NCBI GenBank assembly: GCA_009760855.2 | Contig: WPIO01000051.1 | Location: 676,001-740,000 of the forward strand | Length of the DNA: 64,000 bases | DNA from: Cristatella mucedo | Lineage: Eukaryota > Bryozoa > Phylactolaemata > Cristatellidae | Direction: 5' to 3' | In this document: piece by piece, positions 1-12,515 of the stretch | Position numbering within the stretch: the first letter of the stretch is position 1 | How the letters are laid out: every line of letters begins with the position of its first letter | Notes under the pieces: generated by a model | Told to the model about the DNA's origin: nothing | The model's database searches: none | What the model saw: the letters and a program-made list of their open reading frames with translations, nothing else | Position numbers and translations under genes: made by a program

Positions 1-290
1 GAAATTTAAAAAGAAGCTAAAACTCAACTATGTATCACATCATTTAATGGATCCATGTGATACGTCATTTGCATGCTTAAGCGTACTGACACTTTGCGTA
101 CTTCCACTAACGATATTTGCATGTGGACCCTGTGCATGTCACCTTTAACCACGCTATGCTTGTTGTCATTGAGCATGCTACAATTAACCATGCAATCATG
201 CTTTCTTTGCAGCAAATGTAAATCACCTAGAAAGAGATTAAGTTCCCAAATAACTTCATAAAATGTATTATTATATATTATTACATTATA
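1..290 (+). mobile_element. L2-like LINE 3' end
   Basis: The left edge matches the 3' UTR of the LINE at 25965-26750 block by block: the AAAAGAAGCTAAAA lead, GTGATTCGTC-like and GCATGCT..CACTAACC blocks, then GCAAATGTAAA.C.CCTAGAAAGAG and an AT-rich end. It is 5' truncated by the window edge. Confidence 0.6.
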
Positions 291-727
291 TCTCATCCAA
301 GGGGCTAAAATAGACGTTGCAAAAGCTGTACAAGCTGAAGGGGCTCACATGCCTACACAAACTATTGGACTGACTCCAAATAGAAAAATGAAAAAGACTG
401 GTGGGAAACAAAGACCGGAATATTCCACTATTTTACTGGTGCCACTACATGAATACTAAATCCGAGCCTTCCGGGCACATACTTTCCTCAAAGTGCTTGA
501 TAACTCGCTCCGTTACACACAGCTTTGTGCATGGCAAGTCGCTTTCTAATTCGCTTATCTGTGCATGGAAGCTTGCTCCGATGCATGTAGCTATGTACAT
601 GGCAGCTAGCTTTGACGTCGTTCAGATTTCTTCCCCATCCTAGGAGCTCGGGCGACAGCACTTCAATGACGGGATGAATGCAGTCGAGCAGAGCGGATGC
701 ACGAGCAATCAAAGTTGGCCTTCGCCG

Positions 728-887
728 TTATAGGGTCGTAATAGCCCAGGAGGTAAGGTGCTCGCCCTTCACGACCGTGGTTGTGGTTCGAATCTTCCTT
801 GGGCGATCGTCTATTGGCAACTGAAAGCGGTGGCGGTATTCAATAAGGCTCTTCTGCCGATGTACAAATCAAGCTGTTAAATCAGCT
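728..887 (+). mobile_element. tRNA-derived SINE (family A), diverged
   Basis: A tRNA-like head with a recognisable B box (GGTTCGAATC) is followed by a body matching the copy at 41455-41635 (GCGGTGG.GGT, AAGGCTCTTCTG, TACAAA) and a GTTAAATCAGCTA tail. Confidence 0.65.
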
Positions 888-1379
888 ATTATTGTTACCA
901 GTCACCCGCTTTATTCATTCCAAGCTACCCCGGACCAGCGATACTCCGCATGTTTCCCAAGCCCAAGCTAACCCCCTGCCAGCTAAAAATCTACCGTATG
1001 AAGTCCATACCTTTTAAGTGCATGGCGTCATTTGAAATCTGAATGAAACTTGGAACTGATGCAATCAGTCCCGTGTCAGTCATTTTGCAAAGATTATTAG
1101 AGCTCAGCAATCGTTAGATCGTGAAACTATCTAAAGTGCATTAACTCGCCCGGGCTGCTGACGAAACCATCGCATGCGTGAAGAAAAAATACATGCTAAT
1201 AAAGCCTAACGTAGGAAGACCAACGAAGAAATAAGCAGACAGGATTTGATGCAAAGGATGGCAAGAGAAAGGGGTCAACTTGACGGCAGGAGAAAAATAA
1301 AGCCACTGCACGTGGATTTTTGGCCGGCGAGCTTTGGGTAATCTGGAACCCACCGAGAAAATTCGTGCCTGCAGTCATA

Positions 1380-2140
1380 TCGAGAGATAGGAGCAGCTCT
1401 CCGAAAGAAGCAGCTCCTATATCTAGGAGCAGCTCTCCGCGAAGAAATAAGAGCAGCACTCCGAAAGGAGCAGCTCCTATATCTAGGAGCTGCTCTCAGA
1501 AAGGAGAATAAAGCCAATTTCTTAGAGTAAAAAGTTGTAGCTCCCCGACAGGAGAAAAGTGCAGCTTTCCAATAGGAGAAAGGTGCAGCTTCTCGAGAGG
1601 AAAAATGTGCAGCTCCTCTCCGAGAGAAGAGAGGTGCAGCTAACCAAGAGGATACATTTTTAGCTCTCGCAAAGAAGGAGCTCTCTGAGAGGAGAACGGT
1701 GCAGTTCTAAAAGAGGGGAGCAGTGAAAACAAAGAGCATCCCTCTGAGAAGAGACAGAAGCAGCTCTCCGAGCGGAGAAGAGTGCAGCTACCCGAGAGAA
1801 GAATCGGGCATCTCCCCTAGAGATGAACTGTGCAGCTCTCCGAGAGGAGAAACGCGCAGCTTTCTGAGAGGGGAAAGAAGCAGTTCTCTGAGATTTGCAA
1901 AGTGCTGCATCACGAGAGGAAAACGGAGCGCGTGTGAGACGAGAAATGAACACCTTTCCGAGATGAGAAATGGGCAACTTTCCGGGAGTAAAACAGAGCA
2001 GCTTTAAGAGAGGAGAAAGGAGCATTTCTCCTAGAGAAGAACGGAGGAGCTCTCCGAGAGGAGAGTGGAGCAGCTCTCCTAGAGGAGAAGAGCAGCTCTC
2101 CGAGTGGAGAACGGAGCAGCTCTCCGAGAGGACCCGAGAA
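1380..2140 (+). repeat. Degenerate minisatellite, about 24-bp unit
   Basis: About 30 imperfect copies of a unit resembling GCAGCTCTCCGAGAGGAGAA plus four bases run head to tail. Because 24 is a multiple of three, long open frames occur on both strands (plus strand reads SSSPRGER-like octapeptides). There is no conserved domain, and codons drift freely between copies. I read it as non-coding repeat DNA; a low-complexity RS-like peptide is possible but unsupported. Confidence 0.75.
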
Positions 2141-2220
2141 CTCAACGAGGCTACCTTGGCCAGTCAGAAAGGTACGAGGGCGTCAAGCCGCAGCAGGTAT
2201 GATATGAGTATTAATTGTTA

Positions 2221-3904
2221 ATACATTTGGGTAGCGCCCTCAGTGGGCTCAATCTTTGCTTAGGTAATTTACATATGCTGTATTGGCTTCAATCCAGACT
2301 ACGAATTTGACCTTAAGATTGGCGGTAGTTGAAGACGTGGCTAAGTTTCTTCGATTCGAAGAGAAATCTTTCTGTCCAGTTAGCTATTTGAGTGGCGTTG
2401 AGGGCATTGCTTGAAAAAAATCGCGTTTAGACGGCTTAACCATAATCACCTAGCACACTGACGGGTTACGCTGGCAGTACATGAATATTGGTGGACCTAG
2501 CACACCACACGTTCGGTTGAATCTACGTGACTCTTGTACTTTTGACTGATCCTTGCCGTGGCTGTCATGCCACAGCAGCGTGTAACCTGAGTCAAGTGAG
2601 CCAATTGAGCCAATGAGAGTGCAGCTTCGGGTCTTTTCCCACGCCCACCCTGATTAGGCCTTGCTGACAGAGATGGCCTGCCTATCAGCTATCGTGCCGG
2701 ACTCTGGCAGACGTGCAAATAAGATACAGCTCCGGCACGTAGATGAATATTTAGAGCCAATGCTGTAAGTCCTGCTTTGAGAACAGGAGAACCTCCTTAG
2801 CCTTTGCTCAGTGGAACACTGGCCCATTGAAGCAGTGTTCCCTTGTCCGGTGATCAGCTACCCTCGAAGTCGACTCTGCTCTTGGTGCCATGGCAGACAT
2901 TATAGGCAGTCGCTCCGTTTGGCAGTTATGCCAAAACTCCGTCGTTCATTTACAAGTAGTATCCAAGTGAGCCTCTGGTGCATTCACGATTTAACCAAGA
3001 ATGAAAGAAGGTGGGGGACCAAAGGATGGCCATTCACAAATAGTTGAAAGGGTATAGAAGAGAGCACGTGCTTTCGAGTCAGTCCAACGAGGCCTTACGA
3101 GGTCTCTGCCTTATCTCTTGGTATGGCGCTTGAATTGAAGGTTGGGGGGCTCGAGGTTCAGAAGGGCTGCTCAATAGTAAACATAAATCCATGCTGCCAG
3201 TGCAGCTTCTAATGAAATCCGTTGTCATGGCTACTGCCAGCCTCCTATTACTGGTACTAGCAGACAGGACCTCGTGGAATAGCTTAATAGCTTCAGGCCG
3301 AATCTACCTGGTTGAGCTAGTTGTTGTAAGCTTAGCTCGCCTAGGCCGGCCAGGCATTGACACTCTTCTATAGGATATGTGACAAGCTGTCCGGCGTTGC
3401 TGGTGAGGTGTGGTTCCTTTTCTGGTTGGCTCGTCTACTCTGTCATTCTTTATTAGCCTTACTCCTACTTGCCAAGCTGGATTTGTATTTATGTAAATGA
3501 TCCTGCATGTGATGACCTACCATATGTTCCTCTCTATGTGAACTTCCAAAAATCGACTTGTGGCTTGCATAAGATGACACCGTTTGCAAGGCAGGGCCGT
3601 CATTGGCTGTGCAAATGCGGCTGTCATTTTTGCATAATGCATATTCATATGCAAGCGTTGTACACTGGATTGATGTCACTCATTTTCATATACGCATGGT
3701 GTTGTTTGAGTATTAATGAAAGTGCCATAGGGCCATACACGGCTCTAAGCTAAAACATTAGGCACATAAGAACAATGTAATGTATCTCCGTCTGTAACTC
3801 CACAATTCCACAAAGACTATGTGGGTGTTAAACAGGAGGCTTTTGTATAGCGCTCTCACAACCTAAGCGGCTTTTGGTACGCATTCGGTAGCAAACAGAC
3901 TTAA
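2221..3904. other. No recognisable feature
   Basis: I see neither a supported gene nor a repeat that matches others in the window. Open frames are short and lack domains. Confidence 0.5.
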
Positions 3905-4445
3905 TCTCACGCAACAGTGGGAAGCATAGCAGAGTCAGGAGAGCAGTTGAGGTAGTGAGTAGCATGGAAGTAGCAGCTCAGGACCGCTGAAAAGGATGAG
4001 CCATATTCGGCAGCATTAGAATAGTTGTCGTTGCGTAAAAACTGTGGAAGCGAGTTCCACAGTCTAGGACCTACAGAGCTAAAGCTTCTGTCGCCAACTG
4101 TCTTTAAGCAGAGGAATGGAACAGGTAATTTATTGTCCACACAGGAGCTGAGGGAACGAGGAGGCTGAAACTGGTGCAGCAATTCAGCTAGGTATGGATG
4201 AGCCAAGCCGTGGTGGGTCTTGTGGGTCAGCGTAAGAACTTTGCTCTGTATCACTTGATCAACCGGCAGCCATCCTAGCTCTTTTAGCGAAGAAGACGTG
4301 TGGGCAAACCTCTGGGATTTGAAAACTAGCCTTGCAGCCATATTCATAGCCATTTGCAGTGGCCTGGCTTTTTTTTTTGTAGCCCAGCCAAAAGGGATTT
4401 ACAATAACCAAGCCGAGGCAGAACTAAGGAGCTAGTTAAATTAAC
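3905..4445 (-). mobile_element. CR1/L2-type LINE remnant, C-terminal end of the reverse transcriptase ORF (second family)
   Basis: The minus strand encodes NMAARLVFKSQRF, LKELGWLPVDQ, KVLTLTHKTHHGLA and RLWNSLPQFLR, the standard C-terminal text of CR1/L2-clade ORF2 proteins. A second copy lies at the right edge (63600-64000), and both share the upstream text AGCCCAGCCAAAA. The family differs from the abundant TATT-ending LINE. The 5' part is missing. Confidence 0.8.
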
Positions 4446-6190
4446 TGCATTGACTGCTATATTAATGCTACATTAATTCTATATTAAGCTATATTAACTG
4501 CATTCACATTGACACCAAATCTATGTGACGTGCACATGGATTGCACGTTGCCAGGGTATCCAATCGAACACCCAGGTTAAATTAGAGGTTAACTAACGGA
4601 CAGCAGGGAATGCTCTGAGCCAGAGCGAATGAACTCGAGACGGTTAAACAAGTGGGAAAAACTCGACAAGTATAGAGCAATTGAGCGCCAGTTGATGACA
4701 GTTCGGTGTTCACTTGAAAAGGGCTTGAGAAAGCGTCCGACTGCAGTCAGTAAGCGAGTCAGTAGTTATAGTGACGACTTCTCATCAAGATCGCAGCCGC
4801 GTTGCACCCTAAAAATTGCAGAGTGCAGGCAAACTTGCATGGCGAGGCTGCTGCTTTGAAGGAGGCTTGCACTGGCAGTAGGATTTACGTTGCTGACGAT
4901 CAGAGATCCTTCAGGGAGGCGCTTGCTGCTATCGCATGCTGCTATCGCATGCTGCTATCGCAGGCGTTACCTCCAGTAGAAGCACAGGCTAGCTTGTAGA
5001 CCTGTGGTTTCTTCGAATCAGGTGATTGGGGGTTCAACATGCACGCAACTGAATTTATATGCGAACAGGTTTTAGCATAGCCAGCCACCACCCTGGCTAA
5101 TTTTAGCACAGCCACCAACCTGGTTATTATCGGCAGAGCTAGTGAGACGCGGCTGTCCATCTCCCCCAGCATGCATGCTCGGCGTGTCAAAAAGCCACGT
5201 TGATCGAGTACCTCTGGTTGCTCTACACTGAAGTGCAACTGCCGCAACCAGCAAGATCTCCACTGATGCCGTTGAAGATATTGCATAAGTGCATACAATG
5301 CTGTCGGCGGCCATGATTTTTTGACCTTGTCGAGCGTGGCTCGGCGTTAGCCTTAGGAACTACGCCTATACATTTCCTTTGTAGTTATCGGTGATCACCA
5401 GTACCTTACTAAAAAAGTGTGCCAAAAAAGAGGCAACACACGAAAGGCTGCCTACTCTTTCCACACAATTAAAAATATGATCTTTCCCATGAGGGCAGCA
5501 GTTTAGCGACGACGTAAATGCCAGAATGCCTGGCCGAAAGCTCATTCGCAAAATGGAGAAGCCTTACTGCAATACAACAGCTCAGCAAAAACAATCAAGT
5601 AAGGAAAATCTTGGATTTTGGCACCAGAGAACAATGAGAATGGTACTGTGTACTCTTTGCCTGTTGACCTAGTTTACAGTACTACAATTTCGCCTATAGA
5701 CTCGTTATAAGCTCCATGTCTTAAGACTAACTGGTCACAAGGGCAGCCGTGTTTCCGCTGAACTGCAAGAATGATGTTTGTCCACTATATTGCGACAACT
5801 ACTTCAAAAGCACTGAGCCTCAGTCAAATTAGAAGTTTCACCGTGTATTCTGTTTGTCCACACTATTATTGGCTTGTGCCTCTCTGGTTTGCTCGCCGTG
5901 CCATTCTGGGCATTTTGTTGCTGGCTAGCGTTATCTTTTTCTGTTGAGTGTTGGAATGAAAATATCTTCCCTTGGTTTTGCGAACCTAACATGCAGCTCA
6001 GCGGTGCCGTTCGCTGCGAGTAGAAAGTGCCACTAGGCCGCGAGTGCTTGGCTATTCGTCCGTTTATTCAGCCGCCAGTGAATCCGCTGTGTTGCAATAT
6101 GCAGTTTATCACATGCAGGTTAACGAAATTATAAATTCCATTAAACTTTCATCAAAATCGTAATTCAACGCAATTCAACTGTCGCTCATT
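4446..6190. other. No recognisable gene
   Basis: Only short open frames and a threefold repeat of GCTGCTATCGCA (near 4925-4962) are visible. Confidence 0.5.
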
Positions 6191-6194
6191 GAGT

Positions 6195-6345
6195 GTCATT
6201 TAGGCACAACTTTTTTCGGTGACGCTCGCTGGACATAGGAATAGGAGGTGGTCTGCCCGGATCGCTGCTTCACTGTAGGGCGGGGGCCAATGCCAACTCC
6301 ATGGCCTCTGGCTCCACCACTGCATGCCGACTGAGCCGTGATGCC
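6195..6345 (-). repeat. Dispersed repeat fragment, partner at 56985-57085
   Basis: The text GGAATAGG.GG.GG.C, then TCGCTG and a closing CTCC.CCACTGC is shared with 56985-57085. On the minus strand both read GGA.GHG.GIG-like. It is a fragment of an unidentified interspersed repeat. Confidence 0.4.
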
Positions 6346-6919
6346 GGGCGGCATGATTTCGGCGCGCGTAAGTCGCACAGTGTGATTGGCGTGATGGAAG
6401 AAGTTGCGACAGCAAAATGCTGCTGAATGCACACACTTTGGACGCGTTCAAGTCAGAGGATGTCGCCAAGACTTGCAGTAAAGCTTCAGGCTTGATGTAT
6501 GCAGCAACAAAAGGCGCGGTCATCGAAGGATTGATTAGGATTGACAAGATTAAGATAAGATTGATTAAGATTGATAAGATTTGCTGTATGCTTAGCACCT
6601 TGGCTATCAGGAGCTACAGGAGTTGACATTTAGCAGAGAAGCTCGATAAGTAAGCATCACTCAGAGTGATCATCCGGAAAACTTCAAGGAAGAGAATGAA
6701 CAACGACTTTGCAGAGTACCGATGGACGTCTTATGGTGTTAGGGTAGCCCGAGACAGTGAGCTTTCTTTTTTTTTTAGAAAGTGCCACTAGCAACTGGGC
6801 AAATGAAGCACCGCTGACGTCGAGAAAAAGGATGCACAATCGCGAAATGTTAATTGCTGCATTGATAAGCTATGCTCATCGATTTAGCAGCAACGGGTGC
6901 CTTTTTTTTATATAAAAAC

Positions 6920-7135
6920 AGCATTTAGTGGGTCCCTGTGATTGGTCCTTCGTGAGCTCATGCGTGCTGACACTGTGCATGCTGCCACTAACCATGTTAT
7001 TCATGTTGTTTATCAAGCATGATATTACTCACCATTCAATTGCATTTCCATTTGCAGCAAATGTAAAGCACCTGGAGAGAGATTGAGTTCTCTGGGGGCG
7101 CTTTATCAAGTGCATTATTATTACTATTATTATAA
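6920..7135 (+). mobile_element. L2-like LINE 3' UTR
   Basis: It carries the GTGGGTCCCTGTGATTGGTC block, GCATGCTGCCACTAACCAT, the GCAAATGTAAAGCACCTGGA block and a (TTA)n end. Confidence 0.75.
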
Positions 7136-9340
7136 AGCTTACGTTTTCGTCATTGAAATTTCGCGTCAGACGGGCTTCAAGCTGCAGGTAGACGTTTGAA
7201 TGCATGTTACGGCTGTGTTACTGCTACCCGGTAGCCATGGATCGGATCGTGATAGGTAATCCGGCGATGCTATGGCAGCTGTCTGAACATCCTGGTGTGG
7301 ATTCAACTTATTACTGAGCTAACTCGTTTCAAAAGCTTAAAAAGAGGCTAAAACCAACTCACCCGTTCCTTTACCCTAAGCAATGTCCATGCTAGTCGTT
7401 CTTTGTGTGTTTGCAAGTGGGGCAAAAGCTACGAACTATAGCTAATCTGTTAACACGCTTTCTCTTCTGCATATACATATCGCACATTTAGAGATTTAAT
7501 TCTCTTAGTCTGGTATGCACATGTTTAATTAGTGCTCATCTGTTTCCAGACCAATAAAGTGCAGACGACCTGAGCACATGAAAAGCTTAGGATTCTGGAG
7601 ATTCGAAGTCCAGCTCACTGGTGGGACTGCATGGCAGCAGGTAATTGGCCTGTGCAAGCGGCCGAAAGCAGCCATGGCTCTTCCCCCTCTAGACAGATGA
7701 GGCGTTTGAATCGGCTGATGTAAAGTTTACTTTAATGATACTTTGCCCGTACGCATTATTTGAATGCTTGCATGCAAAATATTTTGTCTCGCGGCTGGCA
7801 CTATTTAATCTCGCCACTCGGTACGAAAGAGAACTGCCAGTACACTGTGCCAGCGAGCGTGCAAAACTGTGCTCTCGGGCGTATCACATAGTCCGTAGTC
7901 TCCTAGAACGCACTCCCCATTACAGCAACGTACGTGCGTGTGAGTCCTCCGCAAATAAATTGCTTTTTATTAGTATATCACTAGGAAAAACTCAAACTTC
8001 TATCGAAAAGTACGACTTCTGGCGCAGAAGGCCGTGGTGCCAGCTCCTGACGACAGCAGGACGCATTTTCTCTGTCTCGCGACACGGTATCCTTTGGAAG
8101 TACTTCCCTTGGTCTGACGTAACGGCCGCGCGATGCTGTATACCCGCTCTAGCCTTCGTCTTCGTCGCAGGACTTCCGATGACTCAGCTGCACAAATAGG
8201 CACCAGCAAGGGGAGCCAAGTCAGGATATCCAGTGATGGCTAAAGGTGAATAAACTCCGGCCGCCGCCTCAGACGATATAGCATTGGCTGTCCCTCAATC
8301 GCACGCTGCATCGAGACCTGAGAGCGTTTCGCGCTACGCTCAAGCGACTGGGACAGAAAGAGTTGTACCGAATGGTTTCGCGTCTAGTCAGAGGAGCTCT
8401 GCTCGTATTGTGCCACGATAAGATATTTGCGCCTGCAACGACCTCCTGGCAAATCCGTTCTTTTAGACGAGGTCATGGCACAGTCTTCGAAGTATGCGGC
8501 AAACGTAGTCACTAAAATGAGCAGCAGAAGGCCACAGCCTATTTTTAAAATGTAGGCTCTAAAACGTGCTTATTTACCGTAAAATTGCTCAAACTCAGAC
8601 GTCTACGTTAAACAGCCGGCCATGTACGGCATTGTGCCCGTAGTAGTAAATGAGCCGGCTCTAAGCATATGCGCCGCCGTAGTAGTTAACAATTTAGATC
8701 TAGTCTAAAGCTAAAGAGGTAGCCTATTAAAAAACAGCACACGTAGAGGCAGTACAGCCTAAGCGGCTACCGTCGCGCTTGAGTGGGCGATTGAGGATGG
8801 GTTCCAGGATTCAACTAAAGACCTGAAGGTCTCGAAGTACAGGGTGCCTTAACACCGGGCTTAGGCGTCGCGGCTTATTGCCAGAACTATACGGAGTAAC
8901 CGCGAAATCAGCATAACCAACCGCGATGCCTGGCTCTTAAGTAAAGTGACATCTAAATTTCGGTGCAGTAACTTGACCGAATGCAAGAGCTTCTCGTGGT
9001 CGCATAACGCTTCTGGAAAGGTAGGCTCCGACCTGTGCTCGACCAAACTGAAATGAACAGCACGCCCGCTGTATCCTTTCGTAGAATTTAAGAACCGTTG
9101 AATTTTTCTCGCCAGTTTCCTTTTATCTAATCAAGTTGAATTACAGCAAATTCTCAAAATTCCAGAAGTATACCGACTTAGGAAGTATGTGCTTAAGAAG
9201 TCTGTGCTCAAAAAGTCAATTTGCGATTTAGACTTATAAAAAGGCCACTTCGATTCATGATCAGGTGATCATTGCTCTTTGGGCTTCGAAGTGAGTTGTT
9301 CACGACGGCTGGTGCCCTGCGATGTGACCCTATGTGAAAT
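7136..9340. other. No recognisable gene
   Basis: There is one 154-codon open frame (7735-8199, plus) without any recognisable domain or codon signal. I see no repeat matching others in the window. Confidence 0.45.
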
Positions 9341-9349
9341 AAATAAACA

Positions 9350-9520
9350 AATCCTAGCTGATTAAACAGCCTTTTTTGTATAGCGACAGAAGAGCCTTTA
9401 CGGCTATTACCACCGCTTGCAGTGGCGATAAAGAATCGTCCACCGCAGGAATTGAACCCACGACCTCGGGACCGAGGTCGTGAAAGCAACCACCTTACCT
9501 AGTGTGCCATCACGGCTCTG
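9350..9520 (-). mobile_element. tRNA-derived SINE (family A)
   Basis: A well-preserved minus-strand copy. Its reverse complement shows GCCGTGATGGCACACTAGG, a GGTCGTGGGTTCAATTCC B-box region, a GGCGATAA.GCCGTAAAGG body and the GTCGCTATACAAAAAAGGC end. Confidence 0.8.
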
Positions 9521-9577
9521 CCATCGTCGGCGCTCCTGTGATTGTCGTATCGGCTCAGCAAGTATATATATATATAA

Positions 9578-9710
9578 TTAATTTGTATAGCGCCCCAAGA
9601 GAACTATCTCTATTCAGGTGCTTCAAATTTGCCTCGGGGTTCGAGCCCACGACCTCAGCCAGGCTTTGGTCAGTGCGAGCACCTTAACCTCTAGACCAAA
9701 CCAAGTACGA
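9578..9710 (-). mobile_element. tRNA-derived SINE with LINE-like tail (family B)
   Basis: The reverse complement reads GGTTTGGTCTAGAGGTTAAG (A box), GGTCGTGGGCTCGAACCC (B box) and a tail AGAGATAGTTCTCTTGGGGC that resembles the L2-like LINE end. Confidence 0.75.
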
Positions 9711-10264
9711 CTCGTTAGCCGTACTGAGAGGCGCCAGCTCCGCCAGTATTTGTCATGAATCTTGGAGGAATAGCGCCCTTAGTGCGTTTACGGCAGAAAA
9801 ATGTAGCCCAGCAGCCGTTGCAACGTGTTTGTAACACCTTGCCCAATCCGACCGCTTGGGGGCAGGCTGAAAGGCTGATGCCCCCCTTTGAGAGAAGTAC
9901 CGCCCAGGGCAAACGGGCTGCAGCCCGGTAAATCACTTTGCTACACTGTTTATTCAAACCAACCAGCTTTTAATTTAAAAAGGGCAAGCGACTTCGCCAG
10001 CTATGCACGAGGACGATTTACGGTCATTGTCAAGGTTTTGGAAGTCCATTTGAATGACCGAGAGGAAGGGCACAAAGCCGCTTAGAAAAAGGGAACCTAT
10101 TTTGATCTGTGGATTCTGCTTTTCCAGAAATACTTCGCAGAGGCTTCAAAAGGCTCCACACGAGTGAGCTGGGAGAGACTCGAATACGTGGCTGCAAGTA
10201 GTTGCATTAGCGCCGGCTCTAAGCAGTCAGTGTAGATGATATCCACATTAGCCGTTCGATCGTG

Positions 10265-10345
10265 CCTCCTCTGCAGCAAATGCTAAGTGCCTAGAAACTG
10301 ACTAAGTTCTGCGGGGGCGCTATAACAAATGCATTATTATTATTG
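10265..10345 (+). mobile_element. L2-like LINE tail fragment
   Basis: GCAGCAAATGCTAAGTGCCT, then ACTAAGTTCTGCGGGGGCGC and an ATTATTATT end: the terminal 80 bp of the LINE. Confidence 0.65.
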
Positions 10346-10689
10346 GTAAAAATTCATACCAGCAGCAGGTGTTTGTATTGCTACCTAAGAGAACCAGCTC
10401 CTTATCCGCACGCTTTACAACTGGCTGCAAGAGAAGCAATAGTCAAGAGTTAATGATGAGCAATTGCGCCAGTGCATGCTTGTGCTGCCAGCGTACTAGC
10501 GAACTAGGATCCCGCTTAGACCAGCACGTAAAAGCGCACGTGACGATAACTAGGGCCACCTGCTAGTGCGAACCCTGGTTAGCATCATGCAGGGTAGGCA
10601 GGCATGGGTAGGCAGGCACAATACAAAGGTAAACAACGACCCAGTTCGCACTGCGAAGGGAAAACTGAGCAGAGCTTACGCTGCTGTTG

Positions 10690-10830
10690 CTTAAATGACG
10701 CGAAGTCATTTGCAGGTAGAGACAGAAGCCGGATGCAAGTGCCAGACTTTCGGTGCATGCGAACTTAAGTCACGACCTCCAAAAGACTTCAATTTACTTC
10801 GAGGAACGGCTAGACGAGTGGAATCAGAGG
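10690..10830 (-). mobile_element. L2-like LINE ORF remnant, strongly decayed
   Basis: The minus strand reads KSFGGRDLSSHAPKVWHL, the counterpart of the KSFGDRAFSSYASKAWNSLP stretch in the copy at 25965-26750. No tail is attached. Confidence 0.5.
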
Positions 10831-10834
10831 AGCG

Positions 10835-11316
10835 AGCAGGCGAGCACGCTGGAGAAGGAGTGATGAGGTCGGATAGTGAGGCTGAAGGCGCAAGCCAGTT
10901 ACTAGATTTTCAGGCCAGAGAGTGGATCTAGAAGCTGATTCGCCGCTTGGGGACCAGCAGATTTTCCCTAAGGGTCGCCAGGTCAGAGCTGCGACGAGCC
11001 AGCCACTGAGCACTTCTTCGTTCGAATCTGCTCCGAAAAATCGTGTAACAAAAATCTACTAAAGACCGTTCGCGGGCGACTCGATGGCAGGCACGAAGCC
11101 GAGCCGGTCTCAGCTGCAGCTCACGACCGATGCTCAGGTTTCACGTGAGCAGTCACGGCTGCCGGCGCATCGGTGCTCACTACGGTGCTGCTAGTGAGCG
11201 CCTATAGTGCCAGCATGCAGTCATGGCTCGTGTTTGCGAGTGTAGCCGCCCAAATCAGAGCACCGCAAGACTGCCCTGAAGGCCAAAGTCGCACAGGCCG
11301 AAGTCAGCTTCGTTAC

Positions 11317-11347
<31 letters not shown>

Positions 11348-12213
11348 GAGAGAGGAGAGACACCTAAGCATGCCAAGTATGGCCATTGCACCAAGTTTAG
11401 TGTGGCACCGAGTTCGTAACAAGCTCGCACGCACTCAGGTCTCGGTACGAGTCATGTGCGCTCGCGAGATAAGCACCAGGCGGCGCCCGAGTGCACTAAA
11501 CGACGCCCGTCGCGACAGAGCGATGTCGCTCGTGCTGTCAGTATGGAGCACCAAAACTGGCTCTAAATCAACCGGCTGCCGCTCCAATGCATGCAGCTTT
11601 GCTGCTTGCAAGCGGCCGACCGGCAGAGGCTTCCCCACCGTCACGGAGGCAGCAACGGCTGGCAGCAGAATGGAAAAGCACCCACCGGCTAAGCAGCAAT
11701 GGCCAGCAGCTGTCTCATAGGTGCAAGCTGATTGGCGGCCAGGGTTTAACTGCTGCACTCATTCTCATCATACGAGGTCACAGCAGAGGCAAGACTGTGC
11801 AGACTGCTGTCTGTGTCTGCTCAGGGACGACTGGTGCAGCAGCGCCACCACATGCTCCAGAGCAAAGCCGTGCTGTTGACAGCAGCTGGCTGCAGCTCTA
11901 GCTTCGTGAGAATGTGGCCGAGACAGCCGAAGTCAGGCTGCCGGTGGCACTGCCCACGCGAGCAGTACAGCCGAGAGCCGTCACCAGAGTGCTGGGCCGG
12001 AGCTTTATGCCTGCCTGCCTGCCGACGTCAGCTCGTCTGCAACGATTTCTGCGTGCTGCGGCTCGCGACCGTTACGGTTACGCTGTGCTCCTTGAGACGG
12101 TGGCTGCTGCTTTGCCAGCGACTGTGCAATATCGAAGCCACACAACGAGAGCTGCAGGATTGTAGCACTCGAAAACGTCAAGAGAATTCGGCATGGCGAC
12201 AGCGTCTGCTCTC
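10835..12213 (-). other. 3' flank and probable 3' UTR of the MCT-like gene
   Basis: This GC-rich, gene-free stretch lies behind the transporter stop. It carries a GA tract (11317-11361) and several overlapping open frames on both strands with no recognisable domain, read here as composition artefacts. No clear minus-strand poly(A) signal was found close to the stop, so the transcript end is uncertain. Confidence 0.4.
11317..11361. repeat. (GA)n microsatellite
   Basis: A near-perfect dinucleotide run behind the MCT-like gene, degrading to GAGAGGAGAGAGG at its right end. Confidence 0.95.
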
Positions 12214-12515
12214 TCACGGCACAGCTTGTGCTGCATCCTCCTTCAATGCCATAGTATGCAGGTTGTCGACAGTAGGACACGTGACGATGATTTGAGGAAG
12301 AGGCAGCTGCGCACGCTGGTGGTGCCTGCTTTCAGCAGCAGCGGCTGCTGCTGCCTTGGCAGCAGCCGCCGCATCAGCTGCTCGCTTGGCAATGAATTTG
12401 GGATCTCGACGATCGACCACAATGATTGTCACGAAGCAGATCAGTGACAGCACGTCGGCGGCTGTCCCGAAGTAGAAAGCAGCCTCCGTCATGCCGGTGA
12501 ACTCGATGACTTTGC
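12214..12515 (-). CDS. MCT-like transporter, last coding exon 7 (TM12, C-tail, stop)
   Basis: A 302-nt terminal exon for residues 552-651 and a TGA. It carries TM12 (about 562-587, ending VVDRRDP) and a C-tail with an alanine-rich stretch (residues near 596-613), then a short histidine/arginine-rich part. Acceptor TTTCAG after a T-rich tract. No PDZ-type ending is evident. I see no AATAAA close behind the stop, so the 3' UTR end is not fixed. Confidence 0.92.

Noticed and set aside
1660-2145. 161-codon minus-strand open frame
   Set aside because: It is produced by the 24-bp tandem repeat, whose unit length keeps all frames open.
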